A DNA stretch of 16,529 nt, from NCBI GenBank assembly GCA_947176285.1, contig CAMWQF010000029.1:1-16529 (forward strand), given 5' to 3'. The translations under genes were made by a program, and so were the position numbers. The notes beneath the pieces were generated by a model that saw only the letters and a program-made list of their open reading frames with translations, had not been told where the DNA came from and ran no database searches. Source of the DNA: an uncultured Porphyromonadaceae bacterium. GTDB taxonomy: Bacteria > Bacteroidota > Bacteroidia > Bacteroidales > Muribaculaceae. This document shows positions 1-7,556 of the stretch, one piece after another. How positions within the stretch are numbered: the stretch's first letter is position 1; the number at the start of each line of letters is the position of its first letter.

Positions 1-130
1 GACTGCAAAACTAATTAAAAAAATTCATATAGCGAAATTTTTTGGCGATTTTTGCACATTTTTTTGATGTTTGTGCATGTTTTTTCATCATATTCGGCAA
101 AAAGTCCAAATTATTCGCTAATATTTCAGA
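1..130. other. Intergenic, AT-rich, downstream of korB
   Basis: No gene is visible. The stretch is very AT-rich and lies 3' of korB on the minus strand, so it should contain the korAB transcript end. The only structure I see is a weak inverted repeat (TGCACA at 53-58 and TGTGCA at 72-77, 13-nt loop). It has no clean U-tract on the minus strand, so I do not call it a terminator. Confidence 0.5.
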
Positions 131-1153
131 TTATTCCACTTTCCAGGTGTCGGAAGTTTTAAGTATCATGTCGCGCAAAGACGCATAATTTTTACGCTGC
201 ATGACCTCCTTGACTTGAGCAGCCACTTCCGTCTCGTATGTAGGAGCAGCATAATCCCGAATCACACCGAAAGCAAGGGGAAGATCATGACCATCCATCA
301 TGGCAAGTTGCTGCTGAAGGAAATTGCTTTCGCAGTGAGCGTCATGGACAAGGACATCATCGATCGTGTAGCCATCTTCGCCAATGGTGACAGCCTTCAC
401 ATTGAAGCCATCCTGCACAAGCCCCTTATCGAGGTTCTTGCCGAAAATCATTTTTTCTCCATGCTTCAGATATATAGTATGATCATCTCTCACCTCCTTG
501 TCAACGATATCGGCATGAATACCATTGTTGAAGATGACACAGTTCTGAAGTATCTCGACTACAGAGGCACCTTTATGGCGAGCAGCAGCCTCCATTACAT
601 CCACACTGATATCAAGACCCACATCAAATGAGCGGGCAAAGAAATTTCCACGTGCACCGAAGCAAAGTTCTGCCGGGATGAAAGGATCCTCAGTAGTGCC
701 ATATGGACTTGATTTTGAGACAGTGCCACGCTCAGAAGTAGGGCTATATTGCCCTTTTGTCAGTCCATAGATCTTATTATTAAGGAGAAGCATGTTGATA
801 TCCACGTTTCTGCGCACAGCATGAATGAAGTGGTTGCCTCCGATGGCAAGTCCGTCGCCGTCGCCGGAAATCTGCCAAACGGTCAATTCAGGACGAGAAG
901 TCTTTACCCCAGTAGCAATAGCAGCAGCACGTCCATGGATAGTGTGCATGCCATAAGTATTCATATAATAAGGAAGACGCGAGGAACAGCCGATACCGCT
1001 GACTACCACCGTATCTTTTGGGGCAATCCCGACACGAGCCATAGCCTTGTGGAGAGTGTTAAGAATAGCATGGTCTCCACATCCGGGACACCAGCGGACG
1101 CTTGCCCCGTTTTTGAAGTCGCCGGGGGCGAAAATGCAGTTATTGTTTTCCAT
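131..1153 (-). CDS. korB: 2-oxoglutarate:ferredoxin oxidoreductase, beta subunit (TPP-binding)
   Basis: This is the catalytic TPP-binding subunit of a cytoplasmic 2-oxoacid:ferredoxin oxidoreductase, which interconverts 2-oxoglutarate plus CoA with succinyl-CoA plus CO2 and passes electrons to ferredoxin. Counting from the chosen start (340 aa), the conserved CPGCG motif is at residues 22-26, the TPP/Mg motif GDGDGLAIGGNH at 97-108, and NNKIYGLTKGQ at 125-135, followed by SPTS. The open frame extends upstream to an ATG at 1229-1231, but that adds 26 residues that do not fit the family and lie inside korA. The ATG at 1151-1153 gives the usual start just before the CIFAPGDF segment and follows korA by 13 nt, so I prefer it. 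The genes are surely cotranscribed. Substrate choice of 2-oxoglutarate over pyruvate or another 2-oxoacid follows from family resemblance and is not proven. Confidence 0.95.
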   Translation of the reverse strand: MENNNCIFAPGDFKNGASVRWCPGCGDHAILNTLHKAMARVGIAPKDTVVVSGIGCSSRLPYYMNTYGMHTIHGRAAAIATGVKTSRPELTVWQISGDGDGLAIGGNHFIHAVRRNVDINMLLLNNKIYGLTKGQYSPTSERGTVSKSSPYGTTEDPFIPAELCFGARGNFFARSFDVGLDISVDVMEAAARHKGASVVEILQNCVIFNNGIHADIVDKEVRDDHTIYLKHGEKMIFGKNLDKGLVQDGFNVKAVTIGEDGYTIDDVLVHDAHCESNFLQQQLAMMDGHDLPLAFGVIRDYAAPTYETEVAAQVKEVMQRKNYASLRDMILKTSDTWKVE

Positions 1154-1166
1154 TGTCACCGGATTT

Positions 1167-3017
1167 TTAATTATTGATGTGTTTGAGGACACCATCCACA
1201 ATTTCAGAAACCAAGAACGGTTGCCCTTCAATCTTATTGATACGCTTTATTTCAACGCCAGGAAGTTTCTGCTGAAGATAATCGGCAAACATACCGGTGT
1301 TGAGTTCAGCCACAATCACATTCTTATATTTTCGGATTTCATCAAGAGCGTTGGCAGGAAGAGGATTGATATATCTGAATTGGGCAAGAGCCACCGGATG
1401 TCCGTTTTTATTCAATTCCTCACAAGCAGTCAGCATGTGACCATAGGTGCCACCCCAACCAATAAGAAGAGTGTCGGAATCAGCATTACCCTGAATCTTA
1501 ATCAAGGGAATATCATTAGCAATGTTAGCCACTTTTTGCCGACGGGTCCAGACCATCTTCTCATGGTTGGCACCATCAGTAGATATCACACTTGTAACAG
1601 CATCTTTTTCCAAGCCGCCTACACGATGCATTGCCCCGTCGGTGCCAGGAATAGCCCAATAGCGCACAAGCGACTCTTCATTTCTCAAATAAGGAGTCCA
1701 GCCGGCTTCTACCATTTCCTTCTTGACAAACGGAACCTTAATAGCCGGATAGTCTTCCTCTTCAGGCACACGCCACGCACTTGACCCGTTGGCGATGAAA
1801 GCATCGGTAAGAAGAATTACCGGAGTCATATGCTCGAGAGCAATGCGTGCCGCTTCAAAAGCCATTGTGAAGCAATCAGTAGGGCTTGCCGCAGCCACAA
1901 CGCAGAGAGGAGACTCGCCATTGCGTCCATAAAGAGCCTGCATCAAGTCGGTCTGCTCTGTCTTTGTGGGAAGACCAGTGGAGGGACCACCACGCTGAAC
2001 ATCAATTACTACAAGAGGAAGTTCAGCCATGACTGCCAGACCTATACCTTCACTCTTCAAAGCAAGACCGGGACCGGAAGTGGAAGTAACTGCGAGATTG
2101 CCTGCGTATGAAGCACCAATTGCGGAGCAAACGCCTGCAATTTCATCTTCCATCTGGCAAGCCTTCACACCGAGATCCTTACGCTTAGCGAGTTCATGAA
2201 GAATATCAGTGGCAGGAGTGATAGGATAACTTCCAAGGAAGAGAGGCAGCCCACTCTTCTCAGAAGCCATGATAAGGCCCCATGCAGTAGCTGTGTTGCC
2301 ATTCACATCAGTATATACACCGGGCGTCACCACCTCAGTCTCAATACGATAAGTAGGCATAGAAGCATGAGTGTTGTGCCCATAGTCCCAACCAGCCTGC
2401 ACCACTTTCGCATTGGCTTCATATACAGCAGGCTTCTTAGCAAATTTTGCCTTAAGTTTATGGAGAACGCTATCCACAGGACGATCAAACAGCCAGCAAA
2501 CGATGCCAAGAGCAAGCATATTCTTGCATTTCATCATTGCTTTCTGATCCATTCCGGAGTCAGCGAGAGCCGACTTGAGGATAGTTGTCATCGGCACAAG
2601 CATGATATGGTCGGGGTCAATGTCAAGTTCTGACACAGGGTCATCGGTGGCATATTCGGCTTTCTTAAGGTCGGCAGGGCGGAAAGTATCGCTGTCACAA
2701 ATAATAATACCTCCCTTCTTGAGATAACGAAGATTGGTCTTCAATGCAGCAGGATTCATGGCGACAAGCACATCAGCAGCATCACCGGGAGTGTGCACAC
2801 CTTTACCAATATGCACCTGGAACCCACTTACTCCACTTAAAGAGCCTTGCGGGGCGCGTATTTCAGCCGGATAGTCAGGGAAAGTAGAAATAGTGTTTCC
2901 CTCGCCGGCACTAACATTGGAGAAAATATTTCCGGCAAGTTGCATACCATCGCCGGAGTCTCCTGAAAATCTCACCACCACGCTATCTTTCGTGATGACA
3001 TCTGTGTTTGGCAACAT
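1167..3017 (-). CDS. korA: 2-oxoglutarate:ferredoxin oxidoreductase, fused gamma-alpha subunit
   Basis: Partner of KorB in the reductive or oxidative 2-oxoglutarate/succinyl-CoA step. The 616-residue protein has two parts. The N-terminal ~190 residues are the gamma domain (VVRFSGDSGDGMQLAGN at 14-30, then PDYPAEIRAPQGSLSG at 47-62). The rest, from about residue 240, is the alpha/pyrimidine domain with SYPITPATD at 263-271, TSTSGPGLALKSEG at 311-324 and QRGGPSTGLPTKTEQ at 341-355. This gamma-alpha fusion is the usual form in the 2-oxoacid:acceptor oxidoreductase alpha family of about 600 aa. No separate ferredoxin-like delta subunit is encoded beside it, so electrons must go to a ferredoxin encoded elsewhere. 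The start at 3015-3017 gives a leader of roughly 35-40 nt from the promoter at 3059-3090. The stop is 13 nt before korB. Confidence 0.95.
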   Translation of the reverse strand: MLPNTDVITKDSVVVRFSGDSGDGMQLAGNIFSNVSAGEGNTISTFPDYPAEIRAPQGSLSGVSGFQVHIGKGVHTPGDAADVLVAMNPAALKTNLRYLKKGGIIICDSDTFRPADLKKAEYATDDPVSELDIDPDHIMLVPMTTILKSALADSGMDQKAMMKCKNMLALGIVCWLFDRPVDSVLHKLKAKFAKKPAVYEANAKVVQAGWDYGHNTHASMPTYRIETEVVTPGVYTDVNGNTATAWGLIMASEKSGLPLFLGSYPITPATDILHELAKRKDLGVKACQMEDEIAGVCSAIGASYAGNLAVTSTSGPGLALKSEGIGLAVMAELPLVVIDVQRGGPSTGLPTKTEQTDLMQALYGRNGESPLCVVAAASPTDCFTMAFEAARIALEHMTPVILLTDAFIANGSSAWRVPEEEDYPAIKVPFVKKEMVEAGWTPYLRNEESLVRYWAIPGTDGAMHRVGGLEKDAVTSVISTDGANHEKMVWTRRQKVANIANDIPLIKIQGNADSDTLLIGWGGTYGHMLTACEELNKNGHPVALAQFRYINPLPANALDEIRKYKNVIVAELNTGMFADYLQQKLPGVEIKRINKIEGQPFLVSEIVDGVLKHINN

Positions 3018-3058
3018 ATGATTTTATTTAAGACAGGTTCTAAAATTGAATTGAAGTG

Positions 3059-3090
3059 CAAAGTTAATGACAAATTTCAGAATTACCAAA
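3059..3090 (-). promoter_or_regulatory. Bacteroidetes-type promoter for korAB
   Basis: Read on the minus strand, TTTG (3087-3090) is followed by a 20-nt spacer and TAACTTTG (3059-3066). This exactly fits the Bacteroidetes housekeeping pattern TTTG-N19-21-TAnnTTTG. It sits in the gap between the endonuclease I gene and korA and implies that korAB is transcribed separately from the upstream nuclease cluster. Confidence 0.75.
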
Positions 3091-3161
3091 TGAAATTCAA
3101 AAATCTGTCATTTTTCAAGATAAATAAATTGATTAGTCTATTTATATCACATATATAAGCA

Positions 3162-4874
3162 TTATTTAATCATAATCTTTCTTGATTTGCCACTAGAAAC
3201 GAGAACTGCAACTCCTACAGCAGGAACCTCGAATACATCACCTCCTTTGACACGATCAACGTCCAAAATGATTCTGCCGTAGATATCCACGATATAAAAG
3301 CCTTCTGAAACAGTGTCGCCAAGAATGCGGATAAAACCGTCGCCAACTTCAAACTCCAGAGGAGTGGCGTCATCAATGCCTCTAACTCCTGTATCGGCAG
3401 CCACAATCACTGAATTGGATGCTTCAGAAAGGCATCCGAGACGAGAACTATAGACAGTGTAACTTTCCATCACATCCGGTTCCCTACCTTCTACCAACAA
3501 AGAAGTTTCATTGCACTCTATAAGTTCACCTTCGCTTTCTTCTTCCAAATAACGAACCCGATTAAGAACATAATAATCAATTATCTCAGGAGCAGCACTC
3601 CAGGAAGCGACATAAGAGTCATCCGAAATGTCCGAAGCCTCATAAGCGACAAGCGGAGAAAGTTCCGGAACGGGGAAAGATTCACCCCTAAGCCTCACTG
3701 TCACGTTATTGCCTCCGCCAAGGCCACCATCATAGATCACAAGGCTTGCAGTCTTGCTACCTTTAGAAGAAGGGAGGAACATAACCGGGAGAGAATACAC
3801 TTCACGAGTATTGATTATGGATGCCGGGATTTCCGTCACTTCGGGAATAAAATCGGCACGATCAGAACCCGTAACTCGCAAGCTAAGCGGGGCTGTGAGA
3901 TTCTTACCTTTAATCTGCACAACAGTAGAGACACCTCTTCCTATGGCAGCTTCTCCAAAATCAACAGCCTCTCCATTTACAGGCATTAGAAGCTCCGGGT
4001 CGCCATCAATGGGAGGGATTACCACTCCCCCACCTTCCTGATCTTTGAGATAGAACACGTCTGAAGTGCGATTACCCCATATGTATTCAGCAAGTTGAGG
4101 AAAATCAATAAAAGGATTCCTGTTTCCTTGACACGCTTCAACCGCATCGTTGCGGTCAATCTCCTTCTGGCTCACTGGGTCTTGGCGTGCCCAATCCAAA
4201 AGCATTGAACTTGCCCAATTCCGAAGAGTAGGCCATTCGTTGGTCTGGAACATATAGGTGTAAGCCCAAGGGAGGTCGTCGTAGACAGTCGCCATATAAA
4301 AGAAGGCCCTCGCAAAGTCACCCTTATACTCATCTCCCGGCTCGAAAACCTTACTGCTACCACCTCCGAAACCGGACATGGCATCTCCCACCTTTGTGAC
4401 GCCATTATCGTAAGAAGCAGACTTCACAGGTCCCAACGGATAGTTGAGTTTAGCCTGATTGGCAGGGCCATCGGAGGGATAAAGGTTCCACATGTCAGTG
4501 TAAGCAGGGGTATACTCAACGTCATTACCTTTTTTCCACCATGATTTAGGGACAGCATGCTCACGCTGCATCTTATTGGCAGAAAAGGAAGCCTTGCCGG
4601 TCTGTCCATTTTGAATGAGATAGACATTATTGCTATACATGTCCCACCAGCGCTTAAGTCCATCGTAAAGTTCCGGATAAATATCCGAGACAATCCAATA
4701 GTTAGGCAGATTTGAATAATTCAACTTAGTGTGTTTTTCCACACACCCTCGAGCTGCATGCTTCAAATCTTCCTTTGATTTGCCATCCATGGCATCATAG
4801 TAGCCGGGCTTATATTCAGCATATGAGACCGACCATGCCATGGAGAGCAATATAATTGCAATAGATTTCTTCAT
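3162..4874 (-). CDS. Secreted endonuclease I family nuclease with C-terminal beta-rich domains
   Basis: An exported nuclease of the endonuclease I family (His-Me finger fold), expected to cut DNA, perhaps also RNA, outside the cytoplasm. Residues 1-19 form a signal peptide (charged MKK, hydrophobic core, cut after SYA). The catalytic domain spans about 20-270: REHAVPKSWW at 104-113 with the expected general-base His106, DMWNLYPSD at 127-135, and NRNPFIDFPQLAEYIWG at 251-267, all family hallmarks. After a GGG/PP linker comes a 280-residue extension. This holds an ASH/Ig-like segment (about 292-395), a fibronectin-III-like segment (about 400-490) and a C-terminal domain with a YIVDIYGRII core that ends in SRKIMIK and resembles type IX secretion sorting tails. 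The domain names in the extension are judged by eye. The start is 4 nt after the upstream lipoprotein gene, so the two are tightly coupled. It is the last gene of the cluster. Confidence 0.88.
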   Translation of the reverse strand: MKKSIAIILLSMAWSVSYAEYKPGYYDAMDGKSKEDLKHAARGCVEKHTKLNYSNLPNYWIVSDIYPELYDGLKRWWDMYSNNVYLIQNGQTGKASFSANKMQREHAVPKSWWKKGNDVEYTPAYTDMWNLYPSDGPANQAKLNYPLGPVKSASYDNGVTKVGDAMSGFGGGSSKVFEPGDEYKGDFARAFFYMATVYDDLPWAYTYMFQTNEWPTLRNWASSMLLDWARQDPVSQKEIDRNDAVEACQGNRNPFIDFPQLAEYIWGNRTSDVFYLKDQEGGGVVIPPIDGDPELLMPVNGEAVDFGEAAIGRGVSTVVQIKGKNLTAPLSLRVTGSDRADFIPEVTEIPASIINTREVYSLPVMFLPSSKGSKTASLVIYDGGLGGGNNVTVRLRGESFPVPELSPLVAYEASDISDDSYVASWSAAPEIIDYYVLNRVRYLEEESEGELIECNETSLLVEGREPDVMESYTVYSSRLGCLSEASNSVIVAADTGVRGIDDATPLEFEVGDGFIRILGDTVSEGFYIVDIYGRIILDVDRVKGGDVFEVPAVGVAVLVSSGKSRKIMIK

Positions 4875-4878
4875 AAAC

Positions 4879-6546
4879 TTATTCTACAACGACCGAAGCA
4901 GCGTTGAACCCTGCCATATTATCTTGCGTCATAAATCCACCTTGCGCCTTCATCTTCTTGCCAAGATTATCGGGATTTCGCTTCAAACCGACTTTATTTC
5001 TATCGCATTTCATGTAGACGCACTTAGCAACATCCTTGCATGAAGGATCAGATGCCACGAGTACATTAGCACCGTTATAGTCAGCATCTTCGCCAGGCAC
5101 GCCGAAGACAGCACCTGATTTACCATCCATGAAACCAACTATATATCCGGACATCCATACATCCGCCTCTGCATCTTTATAATGTCCAAGCACATACTCA
5201 ACAGTATAAGGATCATCTGCACTACCATTGCCTTCACCTGCACCTAAATCAACACCTTCGATAGAGAATTCCGATTTAGAACCATTGGGAACAAGGATAC
5301 CATGCATTTTATAATATGGAGCAAAGTTACCGTTGACAGTCAACTTCTTACCAATCACACCCGGATTATCAAGCAGGTTGGCATATTGACGAAGCATACT
5401 TCCAGCAGGCAACTGAACGCATACACACTGAGCTACATCCTTGCAAGAAGCATCTGCAGCAATAAGGACATTATCGTCGATCAGATCATCACTTACTCCA
5501 AAAATGGGGTTGCCGCTGAAATCAAATGCACCAACGATGTATCCCTCCGCCCAAGCATCAAGACCGCAGTCATCAAGGGCAATCACATCTGCCACACCGT
5601 AAGGCTTCCGCTTTGTGCCAGGCACATCACCAAAGCTGACATCCTGAGTGGAACGGAGCAATAACTGCCATGGATCAGAAGTGCCATCAAAGCCATAATA
5701 ACTCAGGATTCCTTCAACCGAACCTGTACCTTCGGGCAAAACATCGTTGTAGAAAGTGGAATAGCCTGAATTATAAGCCATAAGGGAATTATTGCTGCTA
5801 TCGAGAATATATCGGCGGCTAGTCTCCTCATATTCGGCATAAGTCGTCTTTCCTGCATCTTGCCAGTGAACGTTCTGAAACCTCACAAGTTGGCTCTGCA
5901 TACGGGACACCGCATCATCATCTCCTGCAAGTTCCTTAACTTCAGCAATAGATGTGGCAATAATGTAGGGACGGTCGGAAGGCCACTCTGCGTCAAAAGA
6001 CACATATTTGAAATTATCATTCGGAACGCCGTTTAGTTGGGATTGATTCTTAAACTTAGCATAAAGCATACGCCCAACTTGAGGTTCACCTCCATTCTCA
6101 TAGTAGTCGCCGATCTGAATCAGATTACCATATACTCCAACCACCATGCCGGTGACATTCACCATAATTTCCTGACCTATCGGATAAAGAGACCAGAGCG
6201 AGGCACGACTAATGCTGAACTGAATCGCAGCGGTTTCATCTTGAATAACAAGAGACTGATAGATATTGCCTGTCGCATCAGACGACACTACAAAACCGTG
6301 TATAATGCAAGGCTCCGGGATTCCGTTGTCAGGATTATCTTTGGTCGGAACTGTATAAGTTGCATTCCCGGTAGAAGCCTGATATGCCTGAAAATCCTTT
6401 TTCAACTGAAGGATAGTGGTGTTTGGAGTCATGTATGCTTTCGGCACTTCAAGTTCAGGAGCATCGTAACTGTCCTGACAGGATGCTACCATAGAAAGAA
6501 TCCCTGCCGCCATCAAGAAGGCCAGATATTTATTTACTTTCATCAT
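4879..6546 (-). CDS. Outer-membrane lipoprotein: DUF5689 domain plus two DUF6359-like domains
   Basis: A 555-residue predicted lipoprotein: N-terminal MMKVNKYL, hydrophobic stretch, lipobox VASC with Cys23, then QDSYDAPE. The acidic residues after the Cys are compatible with surface export in Bacteroidetes. Residues ~40-305 match the DUF5689 pattern (TILQLKKDF, then GFVVSSDATGNIYQSLVIQDE at 84-104, then a VTGMVVGVYGNLIQIG strand set), which looks like an OB-type beta-barrel fold. Two DUF6359-like repeats follow at ~316-430 and ~446-553. Each has a GYIVG core, a NVL(I/V)A segment, a conserved (A/P)SCKDVA(Q/K)CV stretch, and a late N-P-x-x-(I/L)GKK motif. The molecular role is unknown. Its place between a TonB-dependent receptor and a secreted nuclease suggests surface binding of nucleic acid, which is inference. 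It is 9 nt after the upstream lipoprotein and 4 nt before the nuclease. Confidence 0.88.
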   Translation of the reverse strand: MMKVNKYLAFLMAAGILSMVASCQDSYDAPELEVPKAYMTPNTTILQLKKDFQAYQASTGNATYTVPTKDNPDNGIPEPCIIHGFVVSSDATGNIYQSLVIQDETAAIQFSISRASLWSLYPIGQEIMVNVTGMVVGVYGNLIQIGDYYENGGEPQVGRMLYAKFKNQSQLNGVPNDNFKYVSFDAEWPSDRPYIIATSIAEVKELAGDDDAVSRMQSQLVRFQNVHWQDAGKTTYAEYEETSRRYILDSSNNSLMAYNSGYSTFYNDVLPEGTGSVEGILSYYGFDGTSDPWQLLLRSTQDVSFGDVPGTKRKPYGVADVIALDDCGLDAWAEGYIVGAFDFSGNPIFGVSDDLIDDNVLIAADASCKDVAQCVCVQLPAGSMLRQYANLLDNPGVIGKKLTVNGNFAPYYKMHGILVPNGSKSEFSIEGVDLGAGEGNGSADDPYTVEYVLGHYKDAEADVWMSGYIVGFMDGKSGAVFGVPGEDADYNGANVLVASDPSCKDVAKCVYMKCDRNKVGLKRNPDNLGKKMKAQGGFMTQDNMAGFNAASVVVE

Positions 6547-6555
6547 GACAATTCA

Positions 6556-7545
6556 TTAAAGATGTTTTACAATATAAGGGAAACTTCGGCTTTCACCGGT
6601 ATATAGTCCGAATGAAGAATACTGGGTATCAAATTGAATTGTGCTTCCAAGAGATACATTCTTGATAATGTATGTTCCGTCACTTCCCGGCTTCACCTCC
6701 CACTGAGCACCAGCATCCTGCGGATTATCAGTGAAGTCATACCCAGCCCAGTTGAGCGATCCTCCATTGCGAGTCAGATATCTGCCGTCGCTCTGCATGA
6801 TAGTGAAATACCCTGTAGCAGGATTTTTAGCAAACGTGAAGTCAAAGCAACCTTGCGGACCTTCAGCACTAACAATATTCCCATTTCGATTAGCGATATA
6901 GCCATACATATACGACGAACCTATCATAGAGTGAGCAATGTAGCCATCACTGTAAAGAGAGTAGACCCCATCGGAAAGTTCACCTCCTACAATTTCCAGA
7001 CGAGCATCTTCAAGAGGGAATCCTTCATCACCCTTAGCATAAAATGTAGCATCCTTCATTCCATACTCGCCGAAATATTTCACATTTGTAGTGCCATATA
7101 TACTTACTAGTTCACCCAACATCTCAGGATGGTCAGCAAGATTAAGTTGGCTTCTGGTGTCGTAGCCATAAGTGAAACCGACGGCAATCACTTTTGAGAG
7201 ATCGCGACAATCCGGGGAGGGAGCAAGCAATACGTTGGATTTTTTTGAAAACGGTCTCTCCCATTCAACTGTCTGATTATTGATGAATGCAGCAACATCG
7301 GAATTGACAGAGCCGACGATATACCCGCACACCCAGGCTTTTGACATACCCTCCGGAAGAGTACCTATAGATACCTGGTAAACGGTAAGAGGAACTTCAG
7401 GAGTACCTTGACCGATAACACCCTGCTCATTTCTAATGCCTTCCGGTTCAGGCACAGGAGGGACAGCCAAGTCGCCTTCACAAGCGGTGAGGATGCCAGC
7501 GAGCGGCAACAATGCCATTATTAGTTTTCTATATGTTTTTTCCAT
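6556..7545 (-). CDS. Lipoprotein with one DUF6359-like domain and a beta-rich C-terminal domain
   Basis: A 329-residue predicted lipoprotein: MEKTYRK, hydrophobic core, lipobox LTAC with Cys22, then EGDL and a Pro-rich linker. Residues ~52-170 form one copy of the domain that occurs twice in the next protein: GYIVG at 74-78, NVLLAPSPDCRDLSKVIAV at 104-122, then a D-H-P-E-M-LG motif and a strand ending in FY. Residues ~190-329 are a separate beta-rich domain with YFTIMQSDGRYLTRNGGSL (246-264), GAQWEV (279-284) and GTYIIKNVSLGSTIQFD (290-306). These are repeated short strands with Q-W and I-x-N patterns reminiscent of ricin-type beta-trefoils. That comparison is by eye. It starts 11 nt after the TonB-dependent receptor stop. 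As no SusD is present, this protein or the next may be the receptor's surface partner. Confidence 0.82.
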   Translation of the reverse strand: MEKTYRKLIMALLPLAGILTACEGDLAVPPVPEPEGIRNEQGVIGQGTPEVPLTVYQVSIGTLPEGMSKAWVCGYIVGSVNSDVAAFINNQTVEWERPFSKKSNVLLAPSPDCRDLSKVIAVGFTYGYDTRSQLNLADHPEMLGELVSIYGTTNVKYFGEYGMKDATFYAKGDEGFPLEDARLEIVGGELSDGVYSLYSDGYIAHSMIGSSYMYGYIANRNGNIVSAEGPQGCFDFTFAKNPATGYFTIMQSDGRYLTRNGGSLNWAGYDFTDNPQDAGAQWEVKPGSDGTYIIKNVSLGSTIQFDTQYSSFGLYTGESRSFPYIVKHL

Positions 7546-7556
7546 TTTATTGCAAT

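Noticed and set aside
53..77. Inverted repeat TGCACA/TGTGCA downstream of korB as a terminator
   Set aside because: The stem is only 6 bp with a 13-nt loop and no U-tract in the minus-strand direction.
1154..1231. Upstream ATG for korB giving a 26-residue N-terminal extension
   Set aside because: The extra residues lie inside korA, lack family similarity, and the ATG at 1151-1153 leaves a sensible 13-nt gap after korA.
1047..1784. 245-codon open frame on the plus strand opposite korA/korB
   Set aside because: It lies entirely antisense to well-conserved kor genes, spans their junction, and its translation resembles no protein family. It is a shadow of codon usage.
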